This document shows, piece by piece, positions 43,350-52,103 of a stretch of DNA of 64,000 nucleotides. This DNA comes from Flavobacterium piscinae. GTDB lineage: Bacteria; Bacteroidota; Bacteroidia; Flavobacteriales; Flavobacteriaceae. The translations under genes were made by a program, and so were the position numbers. The DNA lies in NCBI RefSeq assembly GCF_004122145.1, contig NZ_SBKQ01000016.1, positions 1-64,000 on the forward strand. The letters run 5' to 3'. Within the stretch, counting starts at the first letter, position 1. The number at the start of each line of letters is the position of its first letter. Under the pieces are notes generated by a model that saw nothing but the letters and a program-made list of their open reading frames with translations, was not told the DNA's origin and searched no databases.

Positions 43350-45233
43350 TTAGGCGGCTTTTCTTAGTTTGAAATCAAAAATATGGGTTGTTCCGTTTTC
43401 TGATTCTTCTTTCATCGTGCCGTTTAATTGTTGTGTAAGAAGGGAAACCAATTGTGTTCCGAAACCGGTACCATGGGTCATACCGGATTTTCCAATACCA
43501 TTATCAGTAACAACTAAATGAAGGTATTGGTCATTTTGCTTTTCTAATTTGATGGTAATGGTTCCTTTGTTATCCGCCGGAAATGCATATTTAATCGTGT
43601 TGGTCAGCAATTCATTGATAATTAAACCTAAGGGAACGGCTGTATCAATGTCTAAATCAAGTTTTTCCATGGCTAAATTCAAGGTCACTTTATTTTCAGC
43701 CCCAAAACTATCAAGTATATTTTCTGTAAGATTTAAAAAGTAATCTTTCATTTCAATGGAACCTAAATTTGTTCCTTGATATAGTTTTTGGTGAACGATG
43801 CTTATGGAATTTACCCTATTTTGTCCTTCTGTCATCGCTTCTTTGGTGTTTGGATCATCAATTTGTGCCGATTGCAAAGCAAGTAAACTGGAAACAATTT
43901 CCAAATTATTTTTCACTCGATGGTGGATTTCTTTCATCAGCAATTCGTTTTCTGCATTTTTTTGAGCTAATAAACGGTTGCTTTTGCTACGGTTTCGATA
44001 ACTGATGAAAGCAAAAATCAATAATCCTACAAGCAATCCAACAACGATAATTCCCAAATATTGTACTACCTTTTGTTGGTCTATTTTGGCTTCTTGAAAC
44101 GCTATGGTTTCCTCTTTTTTCTCGGTTTCATATTTGGTCAGTAATTCTGACATTTTAGCATCGCTTTCAATGGAACCTATACTGTCTCTCAAATCATACG
44201 CTTTTTGTTTATAGGCTAAAGCCGATTCAAAATCATTGAGTTTCGAATAAATTGTACTTGTATGGTGATAATTCTCAATTAAATTACTGTAATCATTATT
44301 TGCCTCTTGCAATTGAATTGTTTCTAATTGGTATTTAAGAGCTTCTTTATAATTTCCTAAAAGCAAGTTTACCTCACCTAAATTTGCGGTTACGGTATTC
44401 ATTGCATTTGGGTAGTTTGCTTTTTTAGCTATTGCTAAACAAGAAGAATAATACTTAATTGCTTCTTCGTATCTACCTAATCGTTTGAGAGCGTTCCCCT
44501 GACTGTTTGCTATATCTGCCATATATATCTGACCAAAATTCTGTTCTTCGGCAATAGCAGCTGCTTTAGTAAAGTAATCTAATGACAAAAGATATTCATT
44601 CATAGCAATGGCAACGTCGCCGGCGTTATTGTAAACAAAATAAAACTCAGAAGTTAAGTTGTTTTTTTCAGCCATGTCAATTGCTTTCTTTGCATACACC
44701 AAGGCTTCCTCTAATCTGTTTTGATTGGTTAAATCATTTGAAATTCGCGTCAACGCATCGCAAATTCCTGCTTTGTCATCAATGCTTTCCATGAGTTTGA
44801 GAGCATAAATATCTTTTTGCATCGCTTTTTCATATTCACCATACTTTTTTAAAACCCAAGCCATTTTGAATGCCGTTGAAGCTTGCCCACGTTTATTATC
44901 AATGGCTTTGTAACCTTTCATGGCCTTATTAAAAAACAAATTGGCAGAGTCTAATTGCAATAAATTTGCGTGCATTCTGCCTTCCATTTCATAAAATTGA
45001 GGTTGCCAGTTTTTATCGTTTAGTTGATCGGCGAGTTGGACTCCTTTCTTGGCTAATATCAAGGCTTGTTTCATATCATTACCAAAAACAGTATTGACCA
45101 TTTCGGAAATAATTTCTAATTTTTTGGTTTGGTTTTTTTCTGAATTGAGTTTCAATTCCAATTCAGCTAGAGTGGCTTGTTGACTATAAATTATGAGAGG
45201 AAAGAAGAGAATAATAAGTAGTTTTAATTTCAT
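43350..45233 (-). CDS. TPR sensor histidine kinase (HisKA_2)
   Basis: The product is 627 aa from ATG 45233, with a signal peptide (MKLKLLIILFFPLIIYSQQ). A periplasmic TPR array follows (~25-385, for example ALVYAKKAIDMAEKNN and GRYEEAIKYYSSCLAIAKKANYP), then a membrane span (~400-420), a HisKA_2 dimerisation/phosphoacceptor segment MKEIHHRVKNNLEIVSSLLALQ and HATPase_c with INELLTNTIKYAFP, DNGIG and GTGFGTQLV. It is a two-component sensor of unknown signal. It is 15 bp downstream of its likely LytTR partner. This architecture is common in Bacteroidetes. Confidence 0.92.
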   Translation of the reverse strand: MKLKLLIILFFPLIIYSQQATLAELELKLNSEKNQTKKLEIISEMVNTVFGNDMKQALILAKKGVQLADQLNDKNWQPQFYEMEGRMHANLLQLDSANLFFNKAMKGYKAIDNKRGQASTAFKMAWVLKKYGEYEKAMQKDIYALKLMESIDDKAGICDALTRISNDLTNQNRLEEALVYAKKAIDMAEKNNLTSEFYFVYNNAGDVAIAMNEYLLSLDYFTKAAAIAEEQNFGQIYMADIANSQGNALKRLGRYEEAIKYYSSCLAIAKKANYPNAMNTVTANLGEVNLLLGNYKEALKYQLETIQLQEANNDYSNLIENYHHTSTIYSKLNDFESALAYKQKAYDLRDSIGSIESDAKMSELLTKYETEKKEETIAFQEAKIDQQKVVQYLGIIVVGLLVGLLIFAFISYRNRSKSNRLLAQKNAENELLMKEIHHRVKNNLEIVSSLLALQSAQIDDPNTKEAMTEGQNRVNSISIVHQKLYQGTNLGSIEMKDYFLNLTENILDSFGAENKVTLNLAMEKLDLDIDTAVPLGLIINELLTNTIKYAFPADNKGTITIKLEKQNDQYLHLVVTDNGIGKSGMTHGTGFGTQLVSLLTQQLNGTMKEESENGTTHIFDFKLRKAA

Positions 45234-45248
45234 AGTCAACAGTTAAAA

Positions 45249-45977
45249 TTATACCTTTTGTATGTGAAGTAACAATTGTTTTTTTAATTCTGAACTCACC
45301 GGAATGGCTTTTTTGGCAATGACCAAATGACTGGTGGCGATTTCGTCAATGTGATGCATGTTGATGATGAACGAGCGATGAATTCGCATGAGGTTTTTGA
45401 CGTTTAATTTTTCTTCCAAATCTTTTAATGTGCTGACTATTAGGTGTTCTTTGTCTTTACAATGGATTTTACAATAATTGCGTTCGGCTTCGATATATAG
45501 GATATCGTTGATATTAACTTTAATCATTTTATCGTGACTTCTGATAAAAATAGAATCGCTCATGACAAAAGTTTCCAGTTCATTGATTTCTGATTTTTTT
45601 TCTTCTTGAATGCGTAGAATTGTCAATTCAATAGCGTGTTGTAGGTCTAGTTTTTTAAAAGGTTTAGAGATAAAAGCGTAAGGATTGGTTGTTTTTGCTC
45701 GATTGAAATGAGCTTCGTCTGCGTTTGCTGTGAGATAGATAATCGGGATATTGAATTCTTTTTGGATGATATGAGCCAATTCGATACCGTCTAAATCACC
45801 TTTTAAATAAATATCGAGCAGTAAAATATCCGGTAAAGTCTGATGAATTTTAGGTAAAACTTCTTCAGCACGAGGAATAACTCCCAATACATCATAGCCA
45901 AGATTAGTTAATTGAAGTGCAATATTAGCTCCAATAATCATCTCGTCTTCTACAATAAGAATTTTAATTTTTTCCAT
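45249..45977 (-). CDS. LytTR family response regulator
   Basis: The 242-aa product has a REC domain (1-120) with acidic pocket Glu10-Asp11-Glu12, phospho-acceptor Asp55 in LLLDIYLKG and Lys in FISKPF, then a LytTR DNA-binding domain (~140-240: IFIRSHDKMIKVNINDILYIEAERNYCKIHC, and later LMRIHRSFIINMHHID). LytTR proteins bind direct repeats as dimers. It is the first gene of the regulator-kinase pair, so the transcript would couple both. The targets are not visible here. Confidence 0.93.
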   Translation of the reverse strand: MEKIKILIVEDEMIIGANIALQLTNLGYDVLGVIPRAEEVLPKIHQTLPDILLLDIYLKGDLDGIELAHIIQKEFNIPIIYLTANADEAHFNRAKTTNPYAFISKPFKKLDLQHAIELTILRIQEEKKSEINELETFVMSDSIFIRSHDKMIKVNINDILYIEAERNYCKIHCKDKEHLIVSTLKDLEEKLNVKNLMRIHRSFIINMHHIDEIATSHLVIAKKAIPVSSELKKQLLLHIQKV

Positions 45978-46069
45978 TAAGAAAATAATTTATAAATGAA
46001 AAACCTTCAATAATAATCTTAAAATTCTAAATGGTAGATGAGAGAGGAATGTAAAAATACTACTTTTTT

Positions 46070-47053
46070 TTAACTTTTGTTAAAATCTTCGTGATTATCT
46101 ATAAAAGTAATTTTTCGGGTAGGAGCGGTGTTCACTCGTAAATCGAAAATATCAAATCGGTTATAATGTCCCAAAATATCGTGCATTTGTTTCGGTTGGA
46201 TGCATTTTTCCAAATCGATGTCGGCATACACAATTCCTTCCTCATCAATCAACGGTTCGCCCACAACCGCTCCATTTGGCTCAATAATTCCTGAGAAAGC
46301 GGAACTTTTACGGGTTAGTAATTCTTCGATATTGGGAACATCCGGTTTTAATACCTCCATAATTTCTTTGGAAATAGTAGAACACGAAACAATGGTAAAC
46401 AATTTCCCTTCAAATGAATGAGCAGCGGCACGGATTTTAATCGCTTCCGCCATGTTGTAATCGGGAGGAGCAACGGGAAGTGAAATATAGTTGGCAATAT
46501 GAATCAATTCGCCTTGTGATAAAAGTGTAAATCGAGCTAACGTATTCGTGTTTTCGCCACAGGCTAAAGTTCCAATAGGACCAATTTCGGTTTTATACAC
46601 TTTTAAAGAGGAACCATCACCGCTTGTCCAAGTGAGTTTTTCAGCCCAAGTGGGAACTAACTTTCGGTGTTTTCCGATTAGAGTACCTGTGTTGTCAATA
46701 ATTAAATTGGTGTTGTAAATTTCGCCATAACTATCCCCACGTTCATTGATTCCGATAACAATATGCATGTTGAAATCTTTCGCCGCTTGGAATATGGGTT
46801 TCATAGATTCATCGGTAACGGCCACTGAATTTTTATATAATTGTTCATACCATTTGCTGCCTTGAACAGGTGTCATGATCCAGTTCCAATACGGATATCC
46901 GGCCACAAATACTTCCGGGAACGCAATTAATTGAGCACCGTTATCTCTTGCTTCTTTGATGAAGGAAATGGCTTTTACAATGGTCTTATCCACGTTTAAA
47001 AAAACGGGGGAGGTTTGGACTGCGGCGGCTTTGAATTTGTGGAATTGAATCAT
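46070..47053 (-). CDS. Nitrilase
   Basis: The product is 327 aa from ATG 47053; the upstream in-frame codons lie in a repeat. The catalytic triad is Glu47 (LIAFPEVFVAGYPYW), Lys131 (KHRKLVPTWAEKLTW) and Cys165 (GTLACGENTNTLARF). These motifs belong to true nitrilases, which hydrolyse nitriles to the carboxylate plus ammonia, rather than to the broader amidase branch. It follows the thioesterase gene in the aryl-CoA cluster, so it might feed an aromatic or arylaliphatic acid into the route. This link is positional only. Confidence 0.88.
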   Translation of the reverse strand: MIQFHKFKAAAVQTSPVFLNVDKTIVKAISFIKEARDNGAQLIAFPEVFVAGYPYWNWIMTPVQGSKWYEQLYKNSVAVTDESMKPIFQAAKDFNMHIVIGINERGDSYGEIYNTNLIIDNTGTLIGKHRKLVPTWAEKLTWTSGDGSSLKVYKTEIGPIGTLACGENTNTLARFTLLSQGELIHIANYISLPVAPPDYNMAEAIKIRAAAHSFEGKLFTIVSCSTISKEIMEVLKPDVPNIEELLTRKSSAFSGIIEPNGAVVGEPLIDEEGIVYADIDLEKCIQPKQMHDILGHYNRFDIFDLRVNTAPTRKITFIDNHEDFNKS

Positions 47054-47068
47054 AATTAATATTTTTTT

Positions 47069-47145
47069 GAACACAGATTTAAGAAATTTTAATAATTTGA
47101 ATAATTGTATTTTTCTGATTTCTCTAATTTTTCAAATCTGTGTTC
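47069..47145. repeat. Inverted repeat (GAACACAGATTT family)
   Basis: GAACACAGATTT (47069-47080) is perfectly inverted at 47134-47145, with a 53-bp AT-rich interior. It belongs to the same family as 33685-33738. It fills the gap between the thioesterase and nitrilase genes. Confidence 0.75.
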
Positions 47146-47150
47146 CCATT

Positions 47151-47573
47151 TTATATTTTGAATTTTGAAATTTTCTCCTTCATTTCCTCCGAAAAACCTT
47201 CGGCTTTAATTTTCTCTCGGTCTTCGGTGATTTTTACGTTGACAAGAGTCACTTCACCTTCTAAAACGGTTACTTCTTTTTCATTTACGAATTGAAATCC
47301 GCACAAAACTGATGCAAAACCAATGTCTTTAACCCACAATTTTTTGGTTAACACTTCTCCCAACCGAGCCGGGTTTTTGAATTGTATTTTCAAATCTACG
47401 GTTGGAATACCATTCGTTTCGTGCATTTTGGAAAAAGGCCGGTCAAGTGCTTCTTCAAACCAATCTTCCACTAAATCATTGAGCATTTCTAAAAATCTTG
47501 GGTAAAACACAATTCCAGCATAGTCAATGTGTTTGAATTTTATTTTTTCTTGTTTGGTGAAATTAGTGTTCAT
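47151..47573 (-). CDS. 4-hydroxybenzoyl-CoA-type thioesterase
   Basis: The 140-aa hotdog protein has Asp17 in HIDYAGIVFYPRFLEM, the catalytic aspartate position of the Pseudomonas-type 4HBA-CoA thioesterases. A later VDLKIQFKNPARLGE segment also fits. It hydrolyses an aryl-CoA in the cytoplasm. Between the CoA ligase and the gentisate genes, the natural substrate would be gentisyl-CoA (or 5-hydroxyanthraniloyl-CoA), releasing the acid for ring cleavage. Confidence 0.85.
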   Translation of the reverse strand: MNTNFTKQEKIKFKHIDYAGIVFYPRFLEMLNDLVEDWFEEALDRPFSKMHETNGIPTVDLKIQFKNPARLGEVLTKKLWVKDIGFASVLCGFQFVNEKEVTVLEGEVTLVNVKITEDREKIKAEGFSEEMKEKISKFKI

Positions 47574-47576
47574 TTT

Positions 47577-48113
47577 TTATTCATTAAAATAAGTTATTCC
47601 AAATTTTTTAAAAAGTTCTTCTTGACTTAAAGCACATTCTGAAATAAAATTTAAATTTGTAGATGATTTAGTTCTATTACATTCAAAGCAAATCTCAATA
47701 TAGCCAAAAATCTCATTCTTTTCATTATAAAATATTATCGAATGTCTTGGATTATAGCATTTAGCAATTTCAAAAATTGAAAAACTTTTGCAATTTTCAT
47801 ATAACCCTTTTTTCAAATTATCAATTTGTAATGAATTTAAAATAATTCGATTTTTTAAATATTTTTCTTTAATTTTAATATTATTATTTTCAATATATTT
47901 CAAATCAAAATAATCAGGATTATCTTCAACTTCCCATTGATTTCTATCCAAATAAGCTAAAATCTCTATCTTTTTTGTTTGCTCAAAAATCAAGTCAATT
48001 TCACTTTTTCCATGAAAATTACAAGAATTCATTACAATAAAAAGAAAGAAAATTGTTGATAAACAACATATCTTTTTTAACAAAATCCATGTCTTGATAC
48101 TTAATACTTCCAT
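47577..48113 (-). CDS. Hypothetical lipoprotein inserted in the aryl-CoA cluster
   Basis: The product is 178 aa from ATG 48113. A TTG at 48083 would give a cleaner signal, LLKKICCLSTIFFLFIVMNSC, ending in a lipobox Cys. The N-terminal codons MEVLSIK come from the intergenic repeat 48095-48133, which favours the later start. The mature part has repeated Asn/Ile/Lys-rich sequence and Cys residues (ENCKSF, AKCYNP, CFECNR, SECAL). It is markedly more AT-rich than its neighbours and unrelated to aromatic catabolism. I do not recognise the family; it may be a recent insertion. Confidence 0.6.
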   Translation of the reverse strand: MEVLSIKTWILLKKICCLSTIFFLFIVMNSCNFHGKSEIDLIFEQTKKIEILAYLDRNQWEVEDNPDYFDLKYIENNNIKIKEKYLKNRIILNSLQIDNLKKGLYENCKSFSIFEIAKCYNPRHSIIFYNEKNEIFGYIEICFECNRTKSSTNLNFISECALSQEELFKKFGITYFNE

Positions 48114-48133
48114 CTTAATACTCAATACTTCCT
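48095..48133. repeat. ATACTTAATACTTCC-type tandem repeat
   Basis: About four units of 9-10 bases (ATACTTA, ATACTTCC, ATACTCA, ATACTTCC) lie across the junction of the ligase stop and the lipoprotein start. It is a text-like short tandem repeat similar in kind to those at 49714, 55716 and 60796. Confidence 0.6.
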
Positions 48134-49709
48134 ATTTCAACTTAAACCGCTGTATTTTCCCCGTTTCCGTCTTAGGTAAAGCCTCTGTAAAATAAATCAC
48201 TCTTGGATATTTATATGGAGCCGCTACTTCTTTGAACCAGTGTTGAATATGATTTTTCATGTTCTCTGTTGCTTTAGCTGAATCTTTCAACACAATATGA
48301 GCACAAACCAACATTCCACGTTCAGAATCAGGCAAACCCACTACGGCACATTCTAAAATATCTTCGTGGGTTAAAAGTACGGATTCTACTTCAATTGCTG
48401 CAATATTATAACCGGAAGAAATAATCATATCATCGCCACGTGCCACAAACCAGAAATAACCGTCTTCGTCTTGTTTAAAAATATCTCCGGTTATATTCCA
48501 ACCGTTTTGAACATATTCTTGTTGTTTTTCAGTCCGATTCAAATATTTACAACCGGTGATTCCACGAACGGCTAGTCTGCCTGGTTCGTTTTTTGGAACT
48601 TCATTTCCATTGTTATCAATTATTTTTGCTTCATAACCCGTAATGGCTACTCCGGTGGACCCGGGTTTCATGTTGTTTTCATTGGAGGAAATGAAAATAT
48701 GTAACATTTCAGTCGCCCCAATGCCGTCAATAATTTTTAAACCGGTGGCGTTGTACCAATCCTCCCATATTTTTAAGGGCAAGGTTTCTCCTGCAGAGAC
48801 ACATTTGCGTAAGCTGGAAATATCATAATCCTTGACTTTGGTTGTAATGATTCGCCAAGCCGTTGGAGCGGTGAAACAAATCGTGATGTTATGGTCTTGT
48901 ATGGCTTGCAATAAAACATCCGGTGTTGGTTTTTCAATTAAAAAGGTGGATGCACCAAAATACAACGGAAACAAAACCAATCCACCCAAACCAAAAGTAA
49001 AGCCTATCGGCGGACTTCCGGTAAAAATATCATTTGCAGTAGGTTGTAGCGAATAAGCCGGAAAAGCCTCGCAGATATTTAAAATATCTTTGTGGTAATG
49101 AGCCGTCATTTTAGGTAAACCTGTCGTTCCTGATGTAAAACCGATTAATGCCACACTATCTGTTTTGGAGTGAAAATTGTCAAAGGTTTTCGGTTTAGAA
49201 GCCATCAATTGCTCTAATTGAGCATTGCCGTAGAAGCACGTTTTTTGCAAAAAAGATGATTTTACCAAATGCATTTCTTCTTCTAATTCTTTATCACACA
49301 AGGCAATGGAAATTTCAGCACAATCGATAATAGTGGTCAATTCTTTTGAGCGAAGTAGGGGCATGGTCGCTACTACAATTCCACCTGCTTTTAAGACTGC
49401 AAACCAGCAAGCTACCATCATGGGATTATTGGCCGAACGCAACAAAACTCGATTTCCTGATTGTAGTCCTAAATCGTCTATTAAAACATGTGCAATTTGA
49501 TTCGCTTTTTCATATAAGTCTTGATACGTCCACGTTTCTTCAAAAGTTCGAAGGCAAGGTGCGTTACCATGTCCATTTTGAATGTGTTGATCTAAAAGAC
49601 GTTCGACACAATTGAGCATTTCGGTTTCATACTTTCCTTGTAAATAGTTCGGTTGCAAGTCAATGCTTGGTAGGGAATTATGGGCGAAGTTGTCGGTGTA
49701 GTGTTTCAT
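48132..49709 (-). CDS. Aryl-CoA ligase (benzoate/2-aminobenzoate-CoA ligase family)
   Basis: The 525-aa ANL-family enzyme has the P-loop GFTSGTTGLPK (~190-200), A5-like DGIGATEMLHIF, A8 region WFVARGDDMIISSGYNI and a C-terminal lysine in LPKTETGKIQRFKLK. The GIGATEMLHIFIS form is characteristic of benzoate-, 4-hydroxybenzoate- and 2-aminobenzoate-CoA ligases. It activates an aromatic acid with ATP and CoA. It is directly downstream of the monooxygenase/reductase, which acts on salicylyl- or 2-aminobenzoyl-CoA, so salicylate or anthranilate is the likely substrate. Confidence 0.87.
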   Translation of the reverse strand: MKHYTDNFAHNSLPSIDLQPNYLQGKYETEMLNCVERLLDQHIQNGHGNAPCLRTFEETWTYQDLYEKANQIAHVLIDDLGLQSGNRVLLRSANNPMMVACWFAVLKAGGIVVATMPLLRSKELTTIIDCAEISIALCDKELEEEMHLVKSSFLQKTCFYGNAQLEQLMASKPKTFDNFHSKTDSVALIGFTSGTTGLPKMTAHYHKDILNICEAFPAYSLQPTANDIFTGSPPIGFTFGLGGLVLFPLYFGASTFLIEKPTPDVLLQAIQDHNITICFTAPTAWRIITTKVKDYDISSLRKCVSAGETLPLKIWEDWYNATGLKIIDGIGATEMLHIFISSNENNMKPGSTGVAITGYEAKIIDNNGNEVPKNEPGRLAVRGITGCKYLNRTEKQQEYVQNGWNITGDIFKQDEDGYFWFVARGDDMIISSGYNIAAIEVESVLLTHEDILECAVVGLPDSERGMLVCAHIVLKDSAKATENMKNHIQHWFKEVAAPYKYPRVIYFTEALPKTETGKIQRFKLK

Positions 49710-49713
49710 TTTT

Positions 49714-49750
49714 GTGAGTTGCTAAGTTGCTGAGAAACTGAGTTGCTGAG
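49714..49750. repeat. GAGTTGCTGA-type tandem repeat
   Basis: Four units of 8-9 bases (GAGTTGCT, AAGTTGCT, GAAACT, GAGTTGCTGAG) fill the space between the ligase start and the monooxygenase end. The reverse-complement family occurs at 55716-55751. Confidence 0.6.
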
Positions 49751-49764
49751 ATTTTAAATTAATC

Positions 49765-52062
49765 TTACTTATTACTCTTCGGTTTCAACGCTTTCTTCAT
49801 TCCTTCCATTTGTTTTCGTTCTGAAGCTTTCAACGGATACAAATGCGAACTTCCCATTTTATATTGAACCGGAATGTCATTCGTTTGCACATTTTCATAC
49901 GCTTGTGCAGTTCTAACAAAGTTAGCATCCGCCAATAATGGTCGGCCTAACGCCACTAAATCAGCTCTTCCGTTTAAAATGATGGTGTTGACTTGATCAA
50001 TGTCTTGGATATATCCGGTGGTAATAGTTGGAATATGTACCGTATTCCGAACCAAATCCGAAAAAGGTGTTTGCCACATTCTGCCCATTTGTGGTTGTTG
50101 AGGAACTAACGTATTTCCTGTGGAAACGTTGATGATGTCAGCTCCTGCGGATTTGAAAGCATGTGCAATATAGATTACATCTTTTTCAGATATACCATTT
50201 TCAGCCCAATCAGAAGCAGAAATTCGAACGGACATAGGTTTGTGTTGCGGAAATACTTTTCGCATTTCAGTAAATACGCGTAAAGGAAATTTGATTCGAT
50301 TTTCAATACTTCCGCCAAATTCATCAGTTCTTGTATTTGTCAACGGTGATAAAAATGAAGCCAATAAAAACCCGTGATGGGCTTGTAATTCAATTAAATC
50401 AAAACCGGTTTGTTCAGCATTTTTAGTAGCTTGAACAAATTCAACCGTAATTTGATTCATGTCATTCATCGTCATTTCCTTCGGCGTTGCCATGTTGGTA
50501 TGGAAAGGAATAGGAGAGGCGGAAAGTAATTCCCAAGCCTTTTCAATCGGTTCATTTTGTCCTTCCCACGGTTTTATGATAGCTCCTTTTCGACCGGAAT
50601 GTCCGAGTTGAATACCAATTTTTGTTTGTGTATATTGATGAATAAAATCAGTTATTTTTTTCCACTCAACTATTTGATTTTCATTATAAATACCAGCACA
50701 ACCTAAAGTGATGCGTCCGGTTGGTGAAACCGCTGTCATTTCAGTTAAAACCAGTCCCACTCCGCCTGTTGCTCGACTTCCGTAATGTACCAAATGCCAG
50801 TCGTTGACCAAACCGTTTTCGGCGGAATATTGTCCCATTGGAGCCATGACAATTCGGTTGGAAAGTTCTAAATCTCTTAATTTAAAAGTAGAAAATGCAG
50901 CCGATTGATTTTTGTCATTGACATTGTTATTGTCATTGAACTCTTTTAAAACCTTATCCGTAAATGATTTATCTCGAATTTGAAGATTTTCAAACGTTAC
51001 TTTTTTGGAGCGTGTCATGCAGCCAAACGCAAATTGATAAAATTGATGTTGCATGTGTCGATCCATATTTTCAAACCAATCCAACGAAACTAATGCGGCG
51101 TATTGAATCATTTCTACTGTATTTCTGCGGGTTTTATCATACTGAGTAAAAGCAGTCTGAACATCGTTAGGATTCGCAATCACAGCATCAGATAAACCAA
51201 TGGCAGAATCCATCGCCAATTTTGTTCCTGAACCAATGGAGTAGTGGGCAGTAGCTTTCGCATCGCCTAACATAACGATGTTGTTGTGAAACCATTTTTC
51301 ATTGGTTACATGCGGAAATTGTCGCCAATGCGATTTATTGGAAATGAGCGGATGTCCGTCCAACTCTTCTTTGAAAATTTCAGCCATTTTTTGAATGGTA
51401 TCTTCTTCGTTGGTTACTTCGAAACCAAATTTTCGCCACGTTTCATCGCTACATTCAAAAATCCAAGTACTCATGCCTTGTTCGTATTGATAGGTGTGAG
51501 CCACGATGGTTCCGAAAGGAGTTGTTCTAAAGAAATAAGTAAAAGCATCCAACGGTTTAGTGGAACCCATCCAAACAAAACGATTCTTTTTAAGTTCAAT
51601 TTTGGTTCCGAACTCAGAGGTAAATTGCGTTCGAATAGCACTTCCAATTCCGTCACAAGCCACAATAATATCTGAATCGGCAAACTGACTTAAATCATCC
51701 ACATTTTGTTCAAAGTGAAGATTAACGCCTTCTTCGCGACAACGTTGGTGCAATAATTTCAATAACGTTTTACGCGAACAGCCGCAAAAACCGTTTCCGG
51801 AAATGTTTACAGTTTGACCATCACGAGCTATGATAATATCATCCCAATAGGCAAATTCACTGCGAATGAGCTCATACGATTGAATATCCCGCATTAAAAA
51901 TTCACTTAAAGTTTCATCAGAAAAGACTACACCAAAACCAAAACTATCATCGGGTTTGTTACGTTCGTACACATCGATTTGGCAATGCGGCATTGCTTTT
52001 TTGGTTAATATGGAAAAGTAGAGTCCGCCCGGACCGCCACCAATGACTGTAATTTTTTTCAT
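49765..52062 (-). CDS. Bifunctional salicylyl-CoA 5-hydroxylase / 2-aminobenzoyl-CoA monooxygenase-reductase
   Basis: The 765-aa fusion has an FAD monooxygenase half (1-~370) with VIGGGPGGLYFSIL at 5-18 and VMLGDAKATAHYSIGSGTKLAMDSA, and an Old-Yellow-Enzyme half (~385-745) with RIVMAPMGQYSAENG, GIQLGHSGRKGA, LQAHHGFLLASFLSPLTNTRTDEFGG and GRPLLAD. This two-domain plan is that of Azoarcus 2-aminobenzoyl-CoA monooxygenase/reductase and of proteins annotated as salicylyl-CoA 5-hydroxylase/oxidoreductase. It hydroxylates the CoA-bound ring at C5; the OYE half may reduce the product. The gentisate genes nearby favour salicylyl-CoA to gentisyl-CoA. The CoA ligase follows after 55 bp. Confidence 0.88.
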   Translation of the reverse strand: MKKITVIGGGPGGLYFSILTKKAMPHCQIDVYERNKPDDSFGFGVVFSDETLSEFLMRDIQSYELIRSEFAYWDDIIIARDGQTVNISGNGFCGCSRKTLLKLLHQRCREEGVNLHFEQNVDDLSQFADSDIIVACDGIGSAIRTQFTSEFGTKIELKKNRFVWMGSTKPLDAFTYFFRTTPFGTIVAHTYQYEQGMSTWIFECSDETWRKFGFEVTNEEDTIQKMAEIFKEELDGHPLISNKSHWRQFPHVTNEKWFHNNIVMLGDAKATAHYSIGSGTKLAMDSAIGLSDAVIANPNDVQTAFTQYDKTRRNTVEMIQYAALVSLDWFENMDRHMQHQFYQFAFGCMTRSKKVTFENLQIRDKSFTDKVLKEFNDNNNVNDKNQSAAFSTFKLRDLELSNRIVMAPMGQYSAENGLVNDWHLVHYGSRATGGVGLVLTEMTAVSPTGRITLGCAGIYNENQIVEWKKITDFIHQYTQTKIGIQLGHSGRKGAIIKPWEGQNEPIEKAWELLSASPIPFHTNMATPKEMTMNDMNQITVEFVQATKNAEQTGFDLIELQAHHGFLLASFLSPLTNTRTDEFGGSIENRIKFPLRVFTEMRKVFPQHKPMSVRISASDWAENGISEKDVIYIAHAFKSAGADIINVSTGNTLVPQQPQMGRMWQTPFSDLVRNTVHIPTITTGYIQDIDQVNTIILNGRADLVALGRPLLADANFVRTAQAYENVQTNDIPVQYKMGSSHLYPLKASERKQMEGMKKALKPKSNK

Positions 52063-52067
52063 TTTTT

Positions 52068-52090
52068 GTAAAGTCGCAAAGACGCAACGT
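52068..52090. repeat. Second copy of the GCAAAGACGCAA repeat
   Basis: GTAAAGTCGCAAAGACGCAAC lies just before the monooxygenase start codon. It matches 34661-34686 over about 14 bases. Confidence 0.55.
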
Positions 52091-52103
52091 TAATTCTTAA
52101 TTA

